Below are positions 55,059-64,000 of a stretch of DNA of 64,000 nucleotides, one piece after another. This DNA is from Citrobacter farmeri. GTDB taxonomy: Bacteria; Pseudomonadota; Gammaproteobacteria; Enterobacterales; Enterobacteriaceae. How positions within the stretch are numbered: the stretch's first letter is position 1; each line of letters starts with the position of its first letter. Both the position numbers and the translations under genes were made by a program. The DNA is taken from the NCBI RefSeq assembly GCF_019048065.1, contig NZ_CP077291.1, forward strand, positions 992,001-1,056,000. Reading direction: 5' to 3'. The notes under the pieces were generated by a model that was given only the letters and a program-made list of their open reading frames with translations, did not search any database and was not told the origin of the DNA.

Positions 55059-55076
55059 AAGCAATAACTATGCCAG
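55059..55076 (-). promoter_or_regulatory. Sigma-54 promoter of hypABCDE
   Basis: On the minus strand CTGGCATAGTTATTGCTT has GG and GC ten bases apart and fits the -24/-12 consensus almost fully. Confidence 0.85.
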
Positions 55077-55117
55077 CCTGAAAATTGCCAGCGCTTGTCG
55101 ATGACGATGATGACGAA

Positions 55118-55129
55118 ATGACATGTCAT
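55118..55129. promoter_or_regulatory. 12-bp palindrome in the hyp-hyc gap, candidate FhlA site
   Basis: ATGACATGTCAT is a perfect palindrome between the two sigma-54 promoters, with related GACGAAATG and TGTCGATGACG segments beside it. FhlA upstream sites lie in this gap in E. coli; the exact assignment is inferred. Confidence 0.4.
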
Positions 55130-55187
55130 CAGGGCGTCGACATCCGTCATTTATTTTTAAATTAATGGAAAAACAGAGAGTTAAATA

Positions 55188-55205
55188 TTGGCATGGAAAA
55201 TGCTT
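55188..55205 (+). promoter_or_regulatory. Sigma-54 promoter of hycABCDEFGHI
   Basis: TTGGCATGGAAAATGCTT has the GG/GC pair ten bases apart, 36 bases before the hycA start, and resembles the known E. coli hyc promoter. Confidence 0.85.
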
Positions 55206-55240
55206 ATGGCTGGCTATCTCTGTTAAACGGGTAACCTGAC

Positions 55241-55702
55241 ATGACTATTTGGGAAATAAGCGAAAAAGCCGATTACATCGCGCAGCGGCATCGTCGCCTA
55301 CAGGACCAGTGGCATATTTACTGCAACTCGCTGGTTCAGGGGATCACCCTGTCAAAAGCGCGTCTGCATCATGCGATGAGCTGCGCGCCGGATAAAGATC
55401 TCTGCTTCGTACTGTTCGAACACTTTCGTATCACCGTCACGATGGCGGATGGTTTCAACAGCCACACCATTGAGTATTACGTCGAGACAAAAGATAGCGA
55501 AGATAAACAACTGATTGCGCAGGCGCAGTTGAGCATCGACGGCAAAGTAGATGAGCGAGTCAGCAATCGTGACCGTGAGCAGGTGCTGGAACACTATCTC
55601 GATAAAATCGCCAGCGTCTATGACCGACTGTATGCCGCCGTTGAGAGCGGATCGCCGATCATTCTTAGCCAACTGGTGGCGGGACAAAAACCGGCGGCCT
55701 GA
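55241..55702 (+). CDS. hycA: Formate hydrogenlyase regulator HycA
   Basis: A 153-residue negative regulator that counteracts FhlA and damps hyc and hyp expression. It has no recognisable DNA-binding motif and probably acts through protein contact. It is the first gene of the hyc operon, 36 bases after the sigma-54 promoter. hycB begins 136 bases later. Sequence and length match E. coli HycA. Confidence 0.95.
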   Translation: MTIWEISEKADYIAQRHRRLQDQWHIYCNSLVQGITLSKARLHHAMSCAPDKDLCFVLFEHFRITVTMADGFNSHTIEYYVETKDSEDKQLIAQAQLSIDGKVDERVSNRDREQVLEHYLDKIASVYDRLYAAVESGSPIILSQLVAGQKPAA

Positions 55703-55838
55703 ACGCGGCGTTTTGCGTCGTGACGTTGTTTTACAGGTCGTCACGACGATTTGAGGGACTGGCGTGTCGATAAGTGTCGAAACTGACATTCCATCGGCAT
55801 GTTTTCGTCAAAAATGACTATCACCTGAGGAATGCCTG

Positions 55839-56450
55839 GTGAATCGTTTTGTAATTGCTGACTCCACGCTCTGTATCGGCTGCCACACCTGTGAGGCCGC
55901 CTGTTCAGAGACGCATCGCCAGCACGGCCTGCAGTCTATGCCGCGCCTGAAAGTGATGCTGAATGAAAAAGAATCTGCGCCGCAACTTTGCCACCACTGC
56001 GAAGATGCTCCTTGCGCCACCGTGTGCCCGGTCAACGCCATTAACCGCGTGGATGGCGCCGTACAGCTTAATGAAAGCTTGTGCGTGAGCTGCAAACTGT
56101 GCGGCATCGCCTGTCCGTTTGGCGCGATCGAATTTTCCGGCAGCCGTCCGCTGCATATCCCGGCCAACGCCAACACCCCGAAAGCCCCGCCAGCGCCACC
56201 GGCACCGGCTCGCGTCAGCACGCTGCTGGACTGGGTTTCTGGCGTGCGTGCCATTGCGGTGAAATGCGACCTGTGCAGCTTTGATGAACAAGGCCCGGCC
56301 TGTGTGCGGATGTGTCCAACGAAAGCCCTGCATCTGGTGAACAACATGGATATCGCTCGCGCCAGCAAACGGAAACGTGAGCTGACGTTTAATACCGACT
56401 TCGGCGATCTCTCCTTGTTTCAGCAGGCTCAGAGTGGGGATGCAAAATGA
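55839..56450 (+). CDS. hycB: Formate hydrogenlyase electron-transfer subunit HycB
   Basis: A 203-residue ferredoxin-like subunit with four 4Fe-4S clusters that takes electrons from formate dehydrogenase H. Cysteine clusters are CIGCHTCEAAC, CHHCEDAPCATVCP, CVSCKLCGIACP and CDLCSF...CVRMCP. It starts with ATG preceded by GTG (residue numbering from GTG 55839, as in E. coli). It overlaps hycC by four bases. It acts on the cytoplasmic arm of the complex. Confidence 0.96.
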   Translation: MNRFVIADSTLCIGCHTCEAACSETHRQHGLQSMPRLKVMLNEKESAPQLCHHCEDAPCATVCPVNAINRVDGAVQLNESLCVSCKLCGIACPFGAIEFSGSRPLHIPANANTPKAPPAPPAPARVSTLLDWVSGVRAIAVKCDLCSFDEQGPACVRMCPTKALHLVNNMDIARASKRKRELTFNTDFGDLSLFQQAQSGDAK

Positions 56451-58273
56451 GCGCAATTTCACTGATCGTAAGCGGTGTGGCCTGGTTTGCCGCCGCCGCC
56501 GTCCTGGCATTTCTGTTCTCTTTTCATAAAGCGCTGAGCGGCTGGGTCGCTGGCGTGGGGGGCGCGGTTGGTAGTTTGTGCACCGCCGCGGCGGGTTTTA
56601 CCGTGCTGATTAACGCCGTCGCGGTGAGCGGAGTAATGCCGTTTATCGGTCACGGTGTACAAATCACCCCGCTGAATGCCATCTGGCTGATTACGCTGGG
56701 GCTGTGCGGCCTGTTCGTCAGCCTGTACAACATCGACTGGCATCGCCATCCGCAGGTCAAAGCGAACGGCCTGCTGGTGAATCTGCTGATGGCGGCGGCG
56801 GTGTGCGCTGTTGCAGCCAGTAATCTCGGTACGCTGGTGGTGATGGCAGAAATCATGGCACTGTGCGCCGTGTTCCTGACGGGCTGCAGCAAAGAAGGCA
56901 AGCTGTGGTTTGCGCTGGGACGTCTCGGCACGCTGCTGTTGGCGATCGCCTGCTGGCTGGTGTGGCAGCGCTATGGCACCCTGGAGTTGCGCCTGCTCGA
57001 TCTGCGCACGCAGGAACTGCCGCTGGGCTCTGACATCTGGCTGCTCGGCGTGGCGGGCTTTGGTCTGCTGGCGGGGATTATTCCGTTGCACGGATGGGTA
57101 CCACAGGCACACGCGAACGCCAGCGCTCCGGCAGCGGCCCTGTTCTCCACCGTGGTGATGAAGGTCGGTCTGCTGGGTATTCTCTCTCTATCGCTGATTG
57201 GTGGAAATGCGCCGCTGTGGTGGGGCGTATTACTGCTGGTTCTCGGCATGATCACCGCGTTTGTCGGCGGTCTGTATGCGCTGATGGAGCACAATATTCA
57301 GCGTCTGCTGGCATATCACACCCTGGAAAACATCGGCATTATCCTGCTCGGTCTGGGCGCTGGCGTGACCGGGATTGCCCTCAATCAACCGGCACTGATT
57401 GCCCTTGGCCTGACCGGGGGACTCTATCATCTGGTGAACCACAGTCTGTTCAAAAGCGTACTGTTCCTCGGGGCAGGCAGTATCTGGTTTCGTACCGGAC
57501 ATCGCGATATCGAAAAACTGGGCGGCATCGGCAAACGCATGCCGGTGATTTCTGTCGCCATGCTGGTCGGGCTGATGGCAATGGCCGCTCTGCCGCCGCT
57601 GAACGGCTTTGCCGGCGAGTGGGTGATCTATCAGTCCTTCTTCAAACTGGGCAATAGCGGCGCGTTTATTGGTCGTCTGCTGGGGCCATTACTGGCGGTT
57701 GGGCTGGCGATTACCGGCGCGCTGGCGGTGATGTGCATGGCGAAAGTGTATGGCGTCACTTTCCTCGGCGCACCGCGGACGAAAGAGGCGGAAAACGCCT
57801 GCTGTGCGCCGATCCTGATGGGCATCAGCGTCGTGGCGTTGGCGATTTGCTGTGTGCTGGGCGGTGTTGCCGCACCGTGGCTGCTGCCGCTGCTGGCTGC
57901 CGCTGTGCCACTGCCGCTGGAAACGGCCAATACCACCGTTTCACAGCCGATGATCACGCTCCTGTTGATCGCCTGTCCGCTGCTGCCGTTCATCATCATG
58001 GCGATGTTCAAAGGTAACCGTCTGCCATCGCGCTCACGCGGTACGGCATGGGTCTGCGGCTACGATCACGAGCAGTCGATGGTGATTACCGCGCACGGCT
58101 TCGCGATGCCGGTGAAAGAAGCCTTTGCGCCTGTCCTCAAATTGCGGAAATGGCTCAACCCGGTGGCGTGGATTCCGGGCTGGCAGAGCGCGGCTGTGCC
58201 GGTTCTGTTCCGTCGTCTGGCACTGATTGAGCTGGCCGTGCTGGTAGTGATTGTGGTTTCACGAGGAGCCTGA
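56447..58273 (+). CDS. hycC: Formate hydrogenlyase membrane subunit HycC
   Basis: A 608-residue integral membrane protein related to the antiporter-like complex I subunits (NuoL/M/N type), with about 14-16 hydrophobic segments. Conserved signatures: LHGWVPQAHANASAPAAALFST and the Lys/His-containing LAYHTLENIGI and LVNHSLFKSVLFLGAG. It may take part in proton translocation. It overlaps hycB by four bases; hycD starts two bases after its stop. Confidence 0.96.
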   Translation: MSAISLIVSGVAWFAAAAVLAFLFSFHKALSGWVAGVGGAVGSLCTAAAGFTVLINAVAVSGVMPFIGHGVQITPLNAIWLITLGLCGLFVSLYNIDWHRHPQVKANGLLVNLLMAAAVCAVAASNLGTLVVMAEIMALCAVFLTGCSKEGKLWFALGRLGTLLLAIACWLVWQRYGTLELRLLDLRTQELPLGSDIWLLGVAGFGLLAGIIPLHGWVPQAHANASAPAAALFSTVVMKVGLLGILSLSLIGGNAPLWWGVLLLVLGMITAFVGGLYALMEHNIQRLLAYHTLENIGIILLGLGAGVTGIALNQPALIALGLTGGLYHLVNHSLFKSVLFLGAGSIWFRTGHRDIEKLGGIGKRMPVISVAMLVGLMAMAALPPLNGFAGEWVIYQSFFKLGNSGAFIGRLLGPLLAVGLAITGALAVMCMAKVYGVTFLGAPRTKEAENACCAPILMGISVVALAICCVLGGVAAPWLLPLLAAAVPLPLETANTTVSQPMITLLLIACPLLPFIIMAMFKGNRLPSRSRGTAWVCGYDHEQSMVITAHGFAMPVKEAFAPVLKLRKWLNPVAWIPGWQSAAVPVLFRRLALIELAVLVVIVVSRGA

Positions 58274-58275
58274 GA

Positions 58276-59199
58276 ATGAGTGTTTTATATCCGTTAATTC
58301 AGGCGCTGGTGTTGTTTGCCGCCGCGCCGCTGCTATCCGGCGTGACCCGCGTGGCGCGTGCCCGTTTGCATAATCGCCGCGGTCCGGGCGTGTTGCAGGA
58401 ATATCGTGATCTGATCAAATTGCTGGGCCGTCAGAGCGTCGCACCTGCGGACGCCGGGTGGGTCTTTCGTCTGACGCCGTTTGTGATGGTGGGCGTCATG
58501 CTGACCATCGCCACCGCGCTGCCGGTGGTCACCGTGGGGTCACCGCTGCCGCAACTGGGTGATTTGATCACGCTGATCTACCTGTTTGCCATTGCCCGTT
58601 TCTTCTTTTCCATTGCCGGTCTGGATACCGGTAGCCCGTTTACCGCCATCGGTGCCAGCCGCGAAGCGATGCTCGGTGTGCTGGTGGAACCGATCCTGCT
58701 GCTGGGTCTGTGGGTTGCCGCGCAGGTGGCGGGTTCCACGCATATCAGCAATATCACCGATACGATCTACCACTGGCCGGCAGCCCGCAGTATTCCGCTG
58801 ATCCTTGCGCTGTGCGCCTGTGCGTTCGCCACCTTTATCGAGATGGGCAAACTGCCGTTCGATCTGGCGGAAGCGGAGCAGGAGTTACAGGAAGGGCCGC
58901 TGACGGAATACAGCGGCAGCGGTTTTGCGGTGCTGAAGTGGGGTATCAGCCTGAAACAGCTGGTGGTACTGCAAATGTTTGTCGGCGTGTTCCTGCCGTG
59001 GGGACAGATGGAAACGTTCAGCGCAGGCGGACTGTTGCTGGCGCTGGTGATTGCCATCGTCAAGCTGCTCGTCGGTGTGCTGGTGATTGCCCTGTTTGAA
59101 AACAGCATGGCGCGTCTACGTTTTTGCGCCACTTCACGCGTGACCTGGGCCGGTTTTGGGTTTGCGTTTTTAGCGTTCGTCTCCTTGCTGGTGGCGTGA
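58276..59199 (+). CDS. hycD: Formate hydrogenlyase membrane subunit HycD
   Basis: A 307-residue integral membrane protein homologous to complex I NuoH, with about eight hydrophobic segments, linking the soluble hydrogenase arm to the membrane. The acidic loop FIEMGKLPFDLAEAEQELQEG and the N-terminal NRRGPGVLQEYRDLIKLL are the conserved quinone-chamber-like segments of the family. It lies between hycC and hycE with short gaps. Confidence 0.96.
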   Translation: MSVLYPLIQALVLFAAAPLLSGVTRVARARLHNRRGPGVLQEYRDLIKLLGRQSVAPADAGWVFRLTPFVMVGVMLTIATALPVVTVGSPLPQLGDLITLIYLFAIARFFFSIAGLDTGSPFTAIGASREAMLGVLVEPILLLGLWVAAQVAGSTHISNITDTIYHWPAARSIPLILALCACAFATFIEMGKLPFDLAEAEQELQEGPLTEYSGSGFAVLKWGISLKQLVVLQMFVGVFLPWGQMETFSAGGLLLALVIAIVKLLVGVLVIALFENSMARLRFCATSRVTWAGFGFAFLAFVSLLVA

Positions 59200-59216
59200 T
59201 TTAAGAGAGTTTGAGC

Positions 59217-60926
59217 ATGTCTGAAGAAAAATTAGGTCAACAATACCTTGCTGCACTGCATCAGGCTTTTCCTGGCGTGGTGCTGGACGAAGCCTGGCAG
59301 ACCCACGATCAGCTGACGATCACCGTGAAGGTCAACTATCTGCCGGAAGTGGTGGAATTTCTGTACTACAAGCAAGGCGGGTGGCTCTCTGTGCTGTTCG
59401 GGAACGATGAGCGCCAGTTGTGCGGTCACTATGCCGTGTACTACGTACTGTCGATGGAGCAGGGCACCAAATGCTGGATAACGGTGCGTGTTGAAGTCGA
59501 CCCGAACAAGCCGGAATACCCGTCCGTTACGCCGCGCGTACCTGCAGCGGTGTGGGGCGAGCGCGAAGTGCGCGATATGTACGGTCTGATCCCGGTTGGC
59601 TTGCCGGACGAACGCCGTCTGGTGTTACCGGATGACTGGCCGGATGAACTCTATCCGCTGCGTAAAGACAGCATGGATTACCGTCAGCGCCCGGCACCGA
59701 CCACCGATGCTGAAACTTATCAGTTCATCAACGAACTGGGTGACAAGAAAAACAACGTGGTACCGATTGGCCCGCTGCACGTCACTTCGGATGAACCAGG
59801 TCACTTCCGCCTGTTCGTTGACGGCGAAAATATTATCGACGCCGATTATCGCCTGTTCTATGTCCATCGCGGCATGGAGAAGCTGGCGGAAACCCGCATG
59901 GGTTATAACGAAGTCACCTTCCTGTCAGATCGCGTCTGCGGTATCTGCGGTTTTGCCCACAGCACCGCGTATACCACCTCGGTTGAAAACGCGATGGGCA
60001 TCGTAGTGCCGGAACGCGCACAGATGATCCGCGCCATTCTGCTGGAGGTGGAGCGTCTGCATTCCCACTTGCTGAACCTCGGCCTGGCCTGTCACTTCAC
60101 CGGTTTTGACTCCGGTTTCATGCAGTTCTTCCGCGTACGCGAAACCTCCATGAAGATGGCGGAGATCCTGACCGGGGCGCGTAAAACCTACGGTCTGAAC
60201 CTGATCGGCGGGATTCGTCGCGATCTGCTGAAAGAGGACATGATCCAGACCCGCCAACTGGCGCAGCAGATGCGTCGCGACGTGCAGGAGCTGGTGGATA
60301 TGCTGCTCAGTACACCGAACATGGAACAGCGTACCGTGGGTATTGGTCGTCTGGATCCGGAAATCGCACGTGATTTTAGTAACGTTGGGCCGATGGTGCG
60401 CGCCAGCGGTCACGCCCGTGACACCCGCGCCGATCACCCGTTTGTCGGTTATGGCCTGCTGCCGATGACGGTTCACAGTGAACAGGGTTGTGACGTGATT
60501 TCACGTCTGAAGGTACGTATCAACGAAGTGTACACCGCGCTGAACATGATCGACTTCGGTCTGGACAACCTGCCTGGCGGTCCGCTGATGGTGGAAGGCT
60601 TTACCTACATTCCGCATCGCTTTGCCCTGGGCTTCTCTGAAGCACCGCGTGGTGATGATATCCACTGGAGCATGACCGGCGATAACCAGAAGCTGTACCG
60701 CTGGCGCTGCCGCGCAGCGACATACGCCAACTGGCCAACCCTGCGCTATATGCTGCGCGGCAACACCGTTTCTGATGCACCGCTGATTATCGGTAGCCTT
60801 GACCCTTGCTACTCCTGTACCGACCGTATGACCGTAGTGGATGTACGTAAGAAGAAGAGCAAAGTCGTGCCGTACAAAGAACTTGAGCGCTACAGCATTG
60901 AGCGTAAAAACTCGCCGCTGAAATAA
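59217..60926 (+). CDS. hycE: Hydrogenase 3 large subunit HycE
   Basis: Catalytic NiFe subunit (569 residues) that reduces protons to H2. An N-terminal NuoC-like domain (about 1-170) is fused to the hydrogenase domain. The NiFe ligands are two CxxC motifs: RVCGICGFAHS (near 241-244) and DPCYSCTDRM (near 531-534). The C-terminal 32 residues after the Arg of the second motif form the extension cut by HycI. The ATG at 59217 (MSEEKLGQ) gives the E. coli length; a TTG two codons earlier is not used. Confidence 0.97.
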   Translation: MSEEKLGQQYLAALHQAFPGVVLDEAWQTHDQLTITVKVNYLPEVVEFLYYKQGGWLSVLFGNDERQLCGHYAVYYVLSMEQGTKCWITVRVEVDPNKPEYPSVTPRVPAAVWGEREVRDMYGLIPVGLPDERRLVLPDDWPDELYPLRKDSMDYRQRPAPTTDAETYQFINELGDKKNNVVPIGPLHVTSDEPGHFRLFVDGENIIDADYRLFYVHRGMEKLAETRMGYNEVTFLSDRVCGICGFAHSTAYTTSVENAMGIVVPERAQMIRAILLEVERLHSHLLNLGLACHFTGFDSGFMQFFRVRETSMKMAEILTGARKTYGLNLIGGIRRDLLKEDMIQTRQLAQQMRRDVQELVDMLLSTPNMEQRTVGIGRLDPEIARDFSNVGPMVRASGHARDTRADHPFVGYGLLPMTVHSEQGCDVISRLKVRINEVYTALNMIDFGLDNLPGGPLMVEGFTYIPHRFALGFSEAPRGDDIHWSMTGDNQKLYRWRCRAATYANWPTLRYMLRGNTVSDAPLIIGSLDPCYSCTDRMTVVDVRKKKSKVVPYKELERYSIERKNSPLK

Positions 60927-60935
60927 GGAATCGCC

Positions 60936-61478
60936 ATGTTTACCTTTATCAAGAAAGTTATCAAAACCGGCGCGCCGACTTCGTCTTATCCGCTGGAGCC
61001 GATTGCGGTTGATAAAAACTTCCGCGGCAAACCGGAGCATAATCCACAGCAGTGCATTGGTTGCGCAGCCTGCGTGAATGCCTGCCCGTCCAATGCGCTG
61101 ACGGTGGAAACTGATCTGGCCAGCGGCGAACTGGCCTGGCAGTTCAACCTCGGGCGCTGTATTTTCTGCGCCCGCTGCGAAGAAGTGTGCCCAACGGCGG
61201 CGATCAGGCTTTCTCAGGAATACGAGCTGGCGGTGTGGAAGAAAGAGGATTTCCTCCAGCAGTCTCGTTTTGCGCTGTGCAACTGTCGTGTGTGTCACCG
61301 TCCTTTCGCTGTCCAGAAAGAGATTGATTACGCCATTGCGTTGCTCAAGCACAACGGCGACAGCCGCGCGGAACATCACCGCGAAAGTTTTGAGACCTGC
61401 CCGGACTGCAAACGCCAGAAGTGCCTGGTGCCGTCCGATCGTATTGAACTGACTCGCCATATGAAAGAGGCCAGCTGA
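60936..61478 (+). CDS. hycF: Formate hydrogenlyase iron-sulfur subunit HycF
   Basis: A 180-residue ferredoxin-type subunit related to NuoI. Two 4Fe-4S sites: [15 protein letters not shown] and [16 protein letters not shown] further cysteine group near the C-terminus ([19 protein letters not shown]) looks like a zinc or extra-cluster site. It lies nine bases after hycE and overlaps hycG by one base. It bridges HycB and HycG in electron transfer. Confidence 0.96.
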   Translation: MFTFIKKVIKTGAPTSSYPLEPIAVDKNFRGKPEHNPQQCIGCAACVNACPSNALTVETDLASGELAWQFNLGRCIFCARCEEVCPTAAIRLSQEYELAVWKKEDFLQQSRFALCNCRVCHRPFAVQKEIDYAIALLKHNGDSRAEHHRESFETCPDCKRQKCLVPSDRIELTRHMKEAS

Positions 61479-62245
61479 TGAGCAATTTATTAGGCCCGCG
61501 TGACGCGAACGGTATTCCGGTACCGATGACGGTGGATGAGTCCATCGCCAGCATGAAGGCGTCATTGCTGAAAAACATCAAGCGTTCAGCGTATGTTTAC
61601 CGCGTGGACTGCGGCGGCTGCAACGGCTGCGAAATTGAAATTTTTGCCACTCTGTCACCGCTGTTCGATGCCGAACGCTTTGGTATCAAAGTCGTACCGT
61701 CGCCGCGTCATGCGGACATTCTGTTGTTCACCGGCGCGGTCACCCGCGCGATGCGCTCTCCGGCGCTGCGTGCCTGGCAGTCTGCGCCGGATCCGAAAAT
61801 TTGTATCTCTTACGGTGCCTGTGGTAACAGCGGTGGCATCTTCCACGATCTGTACTGCGTCTGGGGCGGCACCGACAAAATTGTGCCGGTGGATGTTTAT
61901 ATTCCTGGATGCCCGCCGACGCCTGCGGCTACGCTATATGGCTTTGCGATGGCGCTGGGCCTGCTGGAGCAGAAAATTCACGCTCGTGCGCCAGGTGAAC
62001 GGGATGAACAGCCAGCAGAAATTCTGCACCCGGAAATGGTTCAACCGCTGCGCGTGAAGGTGGATCGCGAAGCACGTCGACTGGCGGGCTATCGCTATGG
62101 GCGGCAGATTGCTGATGACTACCTGCGACAGTTAGGTCAGGGCGAGCATCAGGTGGCGCGCTGGCTGGAAGCGGAAAGCGACCCACGTCTCACGGAGATC
62201 GTCACGCATCTGAATCAGGTTGTTGAAGAGGCGCGTATCCGATGA
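61478..62245 (+). CDS. hycG: Hydrogenase 3 small subunit HycG
   Basis: A 255-residue subunit related to NuoB, carrying the 4Fe-4S cluster next to the NiFe site. Ligands are cysteines in [24 protein letters not shown] and IPGCPPTP. Unlike standard small subunits it has no Tat signal, in line with a cytoplasm-facing enzyme. It overlaps hycF by one base and hycH by four. Confidence 0.97.
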   Translation: MSNLLGPRDANGIPVPMTVDESIASMKASLLKNIKRSAYVYRVDCGGCNGCEIEIFATLSPLFDAERFGIKVVPSPRHADILLFTGAVTRAMRSPALRAWQSAPDPKICISYGACGNSGGIFHDLYCVWGGTDKIVPVDVYIPGCPPTPAATLYGFAMALGLLEQKIHARAPGERDEQPAEILHPEMVQPLRVKVDREARRLAGYRYGRQIADDYLRQLGQGEHQVARWLEAESDPRLTEIVTHLNQVVEEARIR

Positions 62246-62652
62246 GTGAAACGGTGGTGTTCAGTCAACTGAGCCGTAAGTTTATTGATGAGAACGATGC
62301 GACGCCCGCCGAGGCGCAGCAGGTTGTCTATTACAGCCTGGCGATTGGTCACCACCTTGGGATCATCGACTGTCTGGAAGCCGCGTTGACCTGCCCGTGG
62401 GACGCCTATCTGACGTGGATTGCCACCCTGGAAGAGGGGAGCGAGGCTCGTCGGAAGATGGAAGGGGTGCCGAAGTACGGCGAGATCGTCATCGATTCTA
62501 ATCATGTGCAAATGCTGGCGCACGCGTTCGATCGTGCGCTTGCGGTACAGACTCCGGAGCAGCAGGCATGGAGTAAACAGATGCTCAGCATGCTGCACGA
62601 TATTCATCAGGAGAGCGCCATCTACCTGATGGTGAGGAGACACCGTGACTGA
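62242..62652 (+). CDS. hycH: Formate hydrogenlyase assembly protein HycH
   Basis: A 136-residue protein needed for maturation of hydrogenase 3 but not part of the final complex. No cofactor motif is seen. It overlaps hycG by four bases and hycI by eight, so all three are translationally coupled. Length and sequence match E. coli HycH. Confidence 0.95.
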   Translation: MSETVVFSQLSRKFIDENDATPAEAQQVVYYSLAIGHHLGIIDCLEAALTCPWDAYLTWIATLEEGSEARRKMEGVPKYGEIVIDSNHVQMLAHAFDRALAVQTPEQQAWSKQMLSMLHDIHQESAIYLMVRRHRD

Positions 62653-63109
62653 CGTTTTATTGTGTGTTGGCAACAGCATGATGGGGGATGACGGCGCGGG
62701 GCCGCTGCTGGCAGAAAAATGTGCGGCGCAGGCGAAGGGCAACTGGGTCGTTATCGACGGAGGCAGCGCGCCGGAAAATGATATCGTGGCCATTCGCGAA
62801 CTGCGCCCGGATCGTCTGCTGATCGTGGATGCCACCGATATGGGACTAAATCCAGGCGAGATCCGCATCATTGATCCTGACGATATCGCCGAGATGTTCA
62901 TGATGACCACCCACAATATGCCGCTGAACTATCTGGTTGATCAGCTCAAAGAAGACGTCGGCGAGGTGATCTTCCTCGGTATTCAACCGGATATCGTCGG
63001 ATTTTATTACCCCATGACCCAGCCAATTAAGGAAGCCGTCGACACCGTTTACCAGCGTCTCGACGGCTGGGAAGGTCACGGTGGCTTCGCGGAATTAGAA
63101 GCATCGTGA
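62645..63109 (+). CDS. hycI: HycE C-terminal processing endopeptidase HycI
   Basis: A 154-residue nickel-dependent protease (M52 family) that trims the HycE precursor after nickel insertion. The metal ligands are Asp16 (NSMMGDDGAG), Asp in LLIVDATDMG and His in MTTHNMPLNYL. It starts with GTG at 62645, as in E. coli. Its C-terminus is two residues shorter than the E. coli protein. It is the last hyc gene; a REP-like stem follows. Confidence 0.96.
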   Translation: MTDVLLCVGNSMMGDDGAGPLLAEKCAAQAKGNWVVIDGGSAPENDIVAIRELRPDRLLIVDATDMGLNPGEIRIIDPDDIAEMFMMTTHNMPLNYLVDQLKEDVGEVIFLGIQPDIVGFYYPMTQPIKEAVDTVYQRLDGWEGHGGFAELEAS

Positions 63110-63114
63110 TGTTC

Positions 63115-63145
63115 ATGCCGGATTCCAGTTTAGCCTCATCCGGCC
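63115..63145. repeat. REP-like stem after hycI
   Basis: ATGCCGGATTCC and GCCTCATCCGGC form a diverged REP-type stem between the convergent hycI and the symE-like gene. Confidence 0.65.
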
Positions 63146-63387
63146 CGCTCTTCTTTCACCTGTTCAATTACTAATTTCCCCGGCATCACCGCCACATTGA
63201 CGATGGTGCCGGTGGGGAAACCCGCCTGTTCCAGCCAGTCGCCATTAATGGTTAACGACGCATGCCGGGTATAGCGACGCGTATTACCGGTTTTCGGATC
63301 TTCATGGCGCTTTCTGACATAGCTCACCTTTAAACGACGAAAGGGCCTGCTGATAGCGACTTCAGGACTGCCAGTCTCAATAGTCAT
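63136..63387 (-). CDS. SymE-like type I toxin (SymE family)
   Basis: An 83-residue protein of the SymE family. In E. coli SymE is an SOS-induced toxin with an AbrB-like fold that acts on RNA or the nucleoid and is controlled by the antisense RNA SymR and LexA. The family core is seen in YTRHASLTINGDWLEQAGF and TGTIVNVAVMPGKLVIEQ. The ATG at 63387 follows AAGGAATCGTTT; the frame is open upstream but has no signal there. A LexA-like box lies 36 bases upstream. It sits between hycI and ascB, where E. coli K-12 has no such gene. An antisense RNA was not identified by eye. Confidence 0.85.
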   Translation of the reverse strand: MTIETGSPEVAISRPFRRLKVSYVRKRHEDPKTGNTRRYTRHASLTINGDWLEQAGFPTGTIVNVAVMPGKLVIEQVKEERAG

Positions 63388-63422
63388 AAACGATTCCTTG
63401 TTGCCTGCGGGGAGATGAATAC

Positions 63423-63442
63423 ACCTGTATAAAATGCCAGTA
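63423..63442. promoter_or_regulatory. LexA-like SOS box upstream of the symE-like gene
   Basis: ACCTGTATAAAATGCCAGTA has CTGT and CCAG with exactly eight bases between; only one base of the conserved CTGT-N8-ACAG pattern differs. It lies 36-55 bases before the start codon and overlaps a possible TATACA -10 box on the minus strand. Confidence 0.55.
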
Positions 63443-63533
63443 AAAAAGAGAAGGGGCAAATCAGAAACTGGAAGGGAGATACCGGAAACAGAATGCAAAT
63501 GATGTAACGGGAAAAGGGAGAGAGGGCTGGTAG

Positions 63534-63565
63534 AGGCCGGACAGCGAGAGCGCCGTCCGGCAGCC
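63534..63565. repeat. REP-like stem after ascB
   Basis: AGGCCGGACAGCG and CGCCGTCCGGCAG pair four bases past the ascB stop codon, so the stem probably protects or ends that transcript. The other 150 bases between the symE-like gene and ascB hold only the SOS-like box and leader. Confidence 0.65.
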
Positions 63566-63568
63566 GGC

Positions 63569-64000
<432 letters not shown>

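Noticed and set aside
60501..61565. 354-residue open frame antisense to hycE-hycF
   Set aside because: Opposite-strand shadow of two conserved hydrogenase genes; it crosses their boundary and has no domain.

Overview
The window is a 64 kb piece of an enterobacterial chromosome. Gene order and protein sequences match the csrB–ascB arc of Escherichia, Salmonella and Citrobacter. Several traits point to Citrobacter or a close relative rather than E. coli K-12: a sitABCD operon beside mutS, no mazEF, no cas genes, an extra PTS/NanE module after eno, and a glycerate kinase next to the gud genes. The genus is an inference; the family is certain. No tRNA, rRNA, prophage or intact insertion sequence was seen.

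Layout. 1-2.2 kb: the CsrA-sponge RNA csrB, then yqcC-truC-yqcA. 2.5-7.8 kb: D-glucarate uptake and dehydration (gudP-gudX-gudD) plus a glycerate 2-kinase. 7.8-18.4 kb: barA (minus), rlmD, relA, mazG, pyrG, eno. 18.4-21.7 kb: an RpiR-type regulator divergent from a PTS EIICB transporter and NanE, probably a route for N-acetylmannosamine. 21.7-32.9 kb: queE/queD and the assimilatory sulfate genes cysJIH and cysDNC. Between cysH and iap, where relatives carry a type I-E CRISPR-Cas locus, there remain only two repeat-like units and a small secreted protein. 33-39.3 kb: ftsB-ispD-ispF-truD-surE-pcm-nlpD-rpoS. 39.4-42.3 kb: a MarR regulator divergent from a three-gene hydroxyarylic acid decarboxylase operon. 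42.4-48.5 kb: mutS and the manganese/iron transporter sitABCD. 48.7-63.1 kb: ygbA, fhlA, hypABCDE and hycABCDEFGHI, i.e. formate hydrogenlyase (hydrogenase 3) with its activator and maturation factors. 63.1-64 kb: a SymE-like toxin gene with a LexA-like box, and the 3' end of ascB.

How the parts work together. BarA (with UvrY elsewhere) drives csrB, so a signal sensor and its RNA output share the window; RelA and RpoS add stringent and stationary-phase control. Sulfate is activated by CysDN and CysC and reduced by CysH and CysJI. GudD product and the glycerate kinase belong to one sugar-acid pathway. The hyp and hyc operons diverge from an intergenic region with two clear sigma-54 promoters, consistent with FhlA control. 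Many gene junctions carry REP/BIME-like inverted repeats.

The most unusual items are the cas-less CRISPR relic, the SymE-like gene with a candidate SOS box, a 5' untranslated element shared by that gene and iap at the same distance from both start codons, the 14-bp palindrome in front of the decarboxylase operon, and the compact PTS-NanE module. I saw no large gene cluster that looks like an undescribed system; the rest is well-known core genome.
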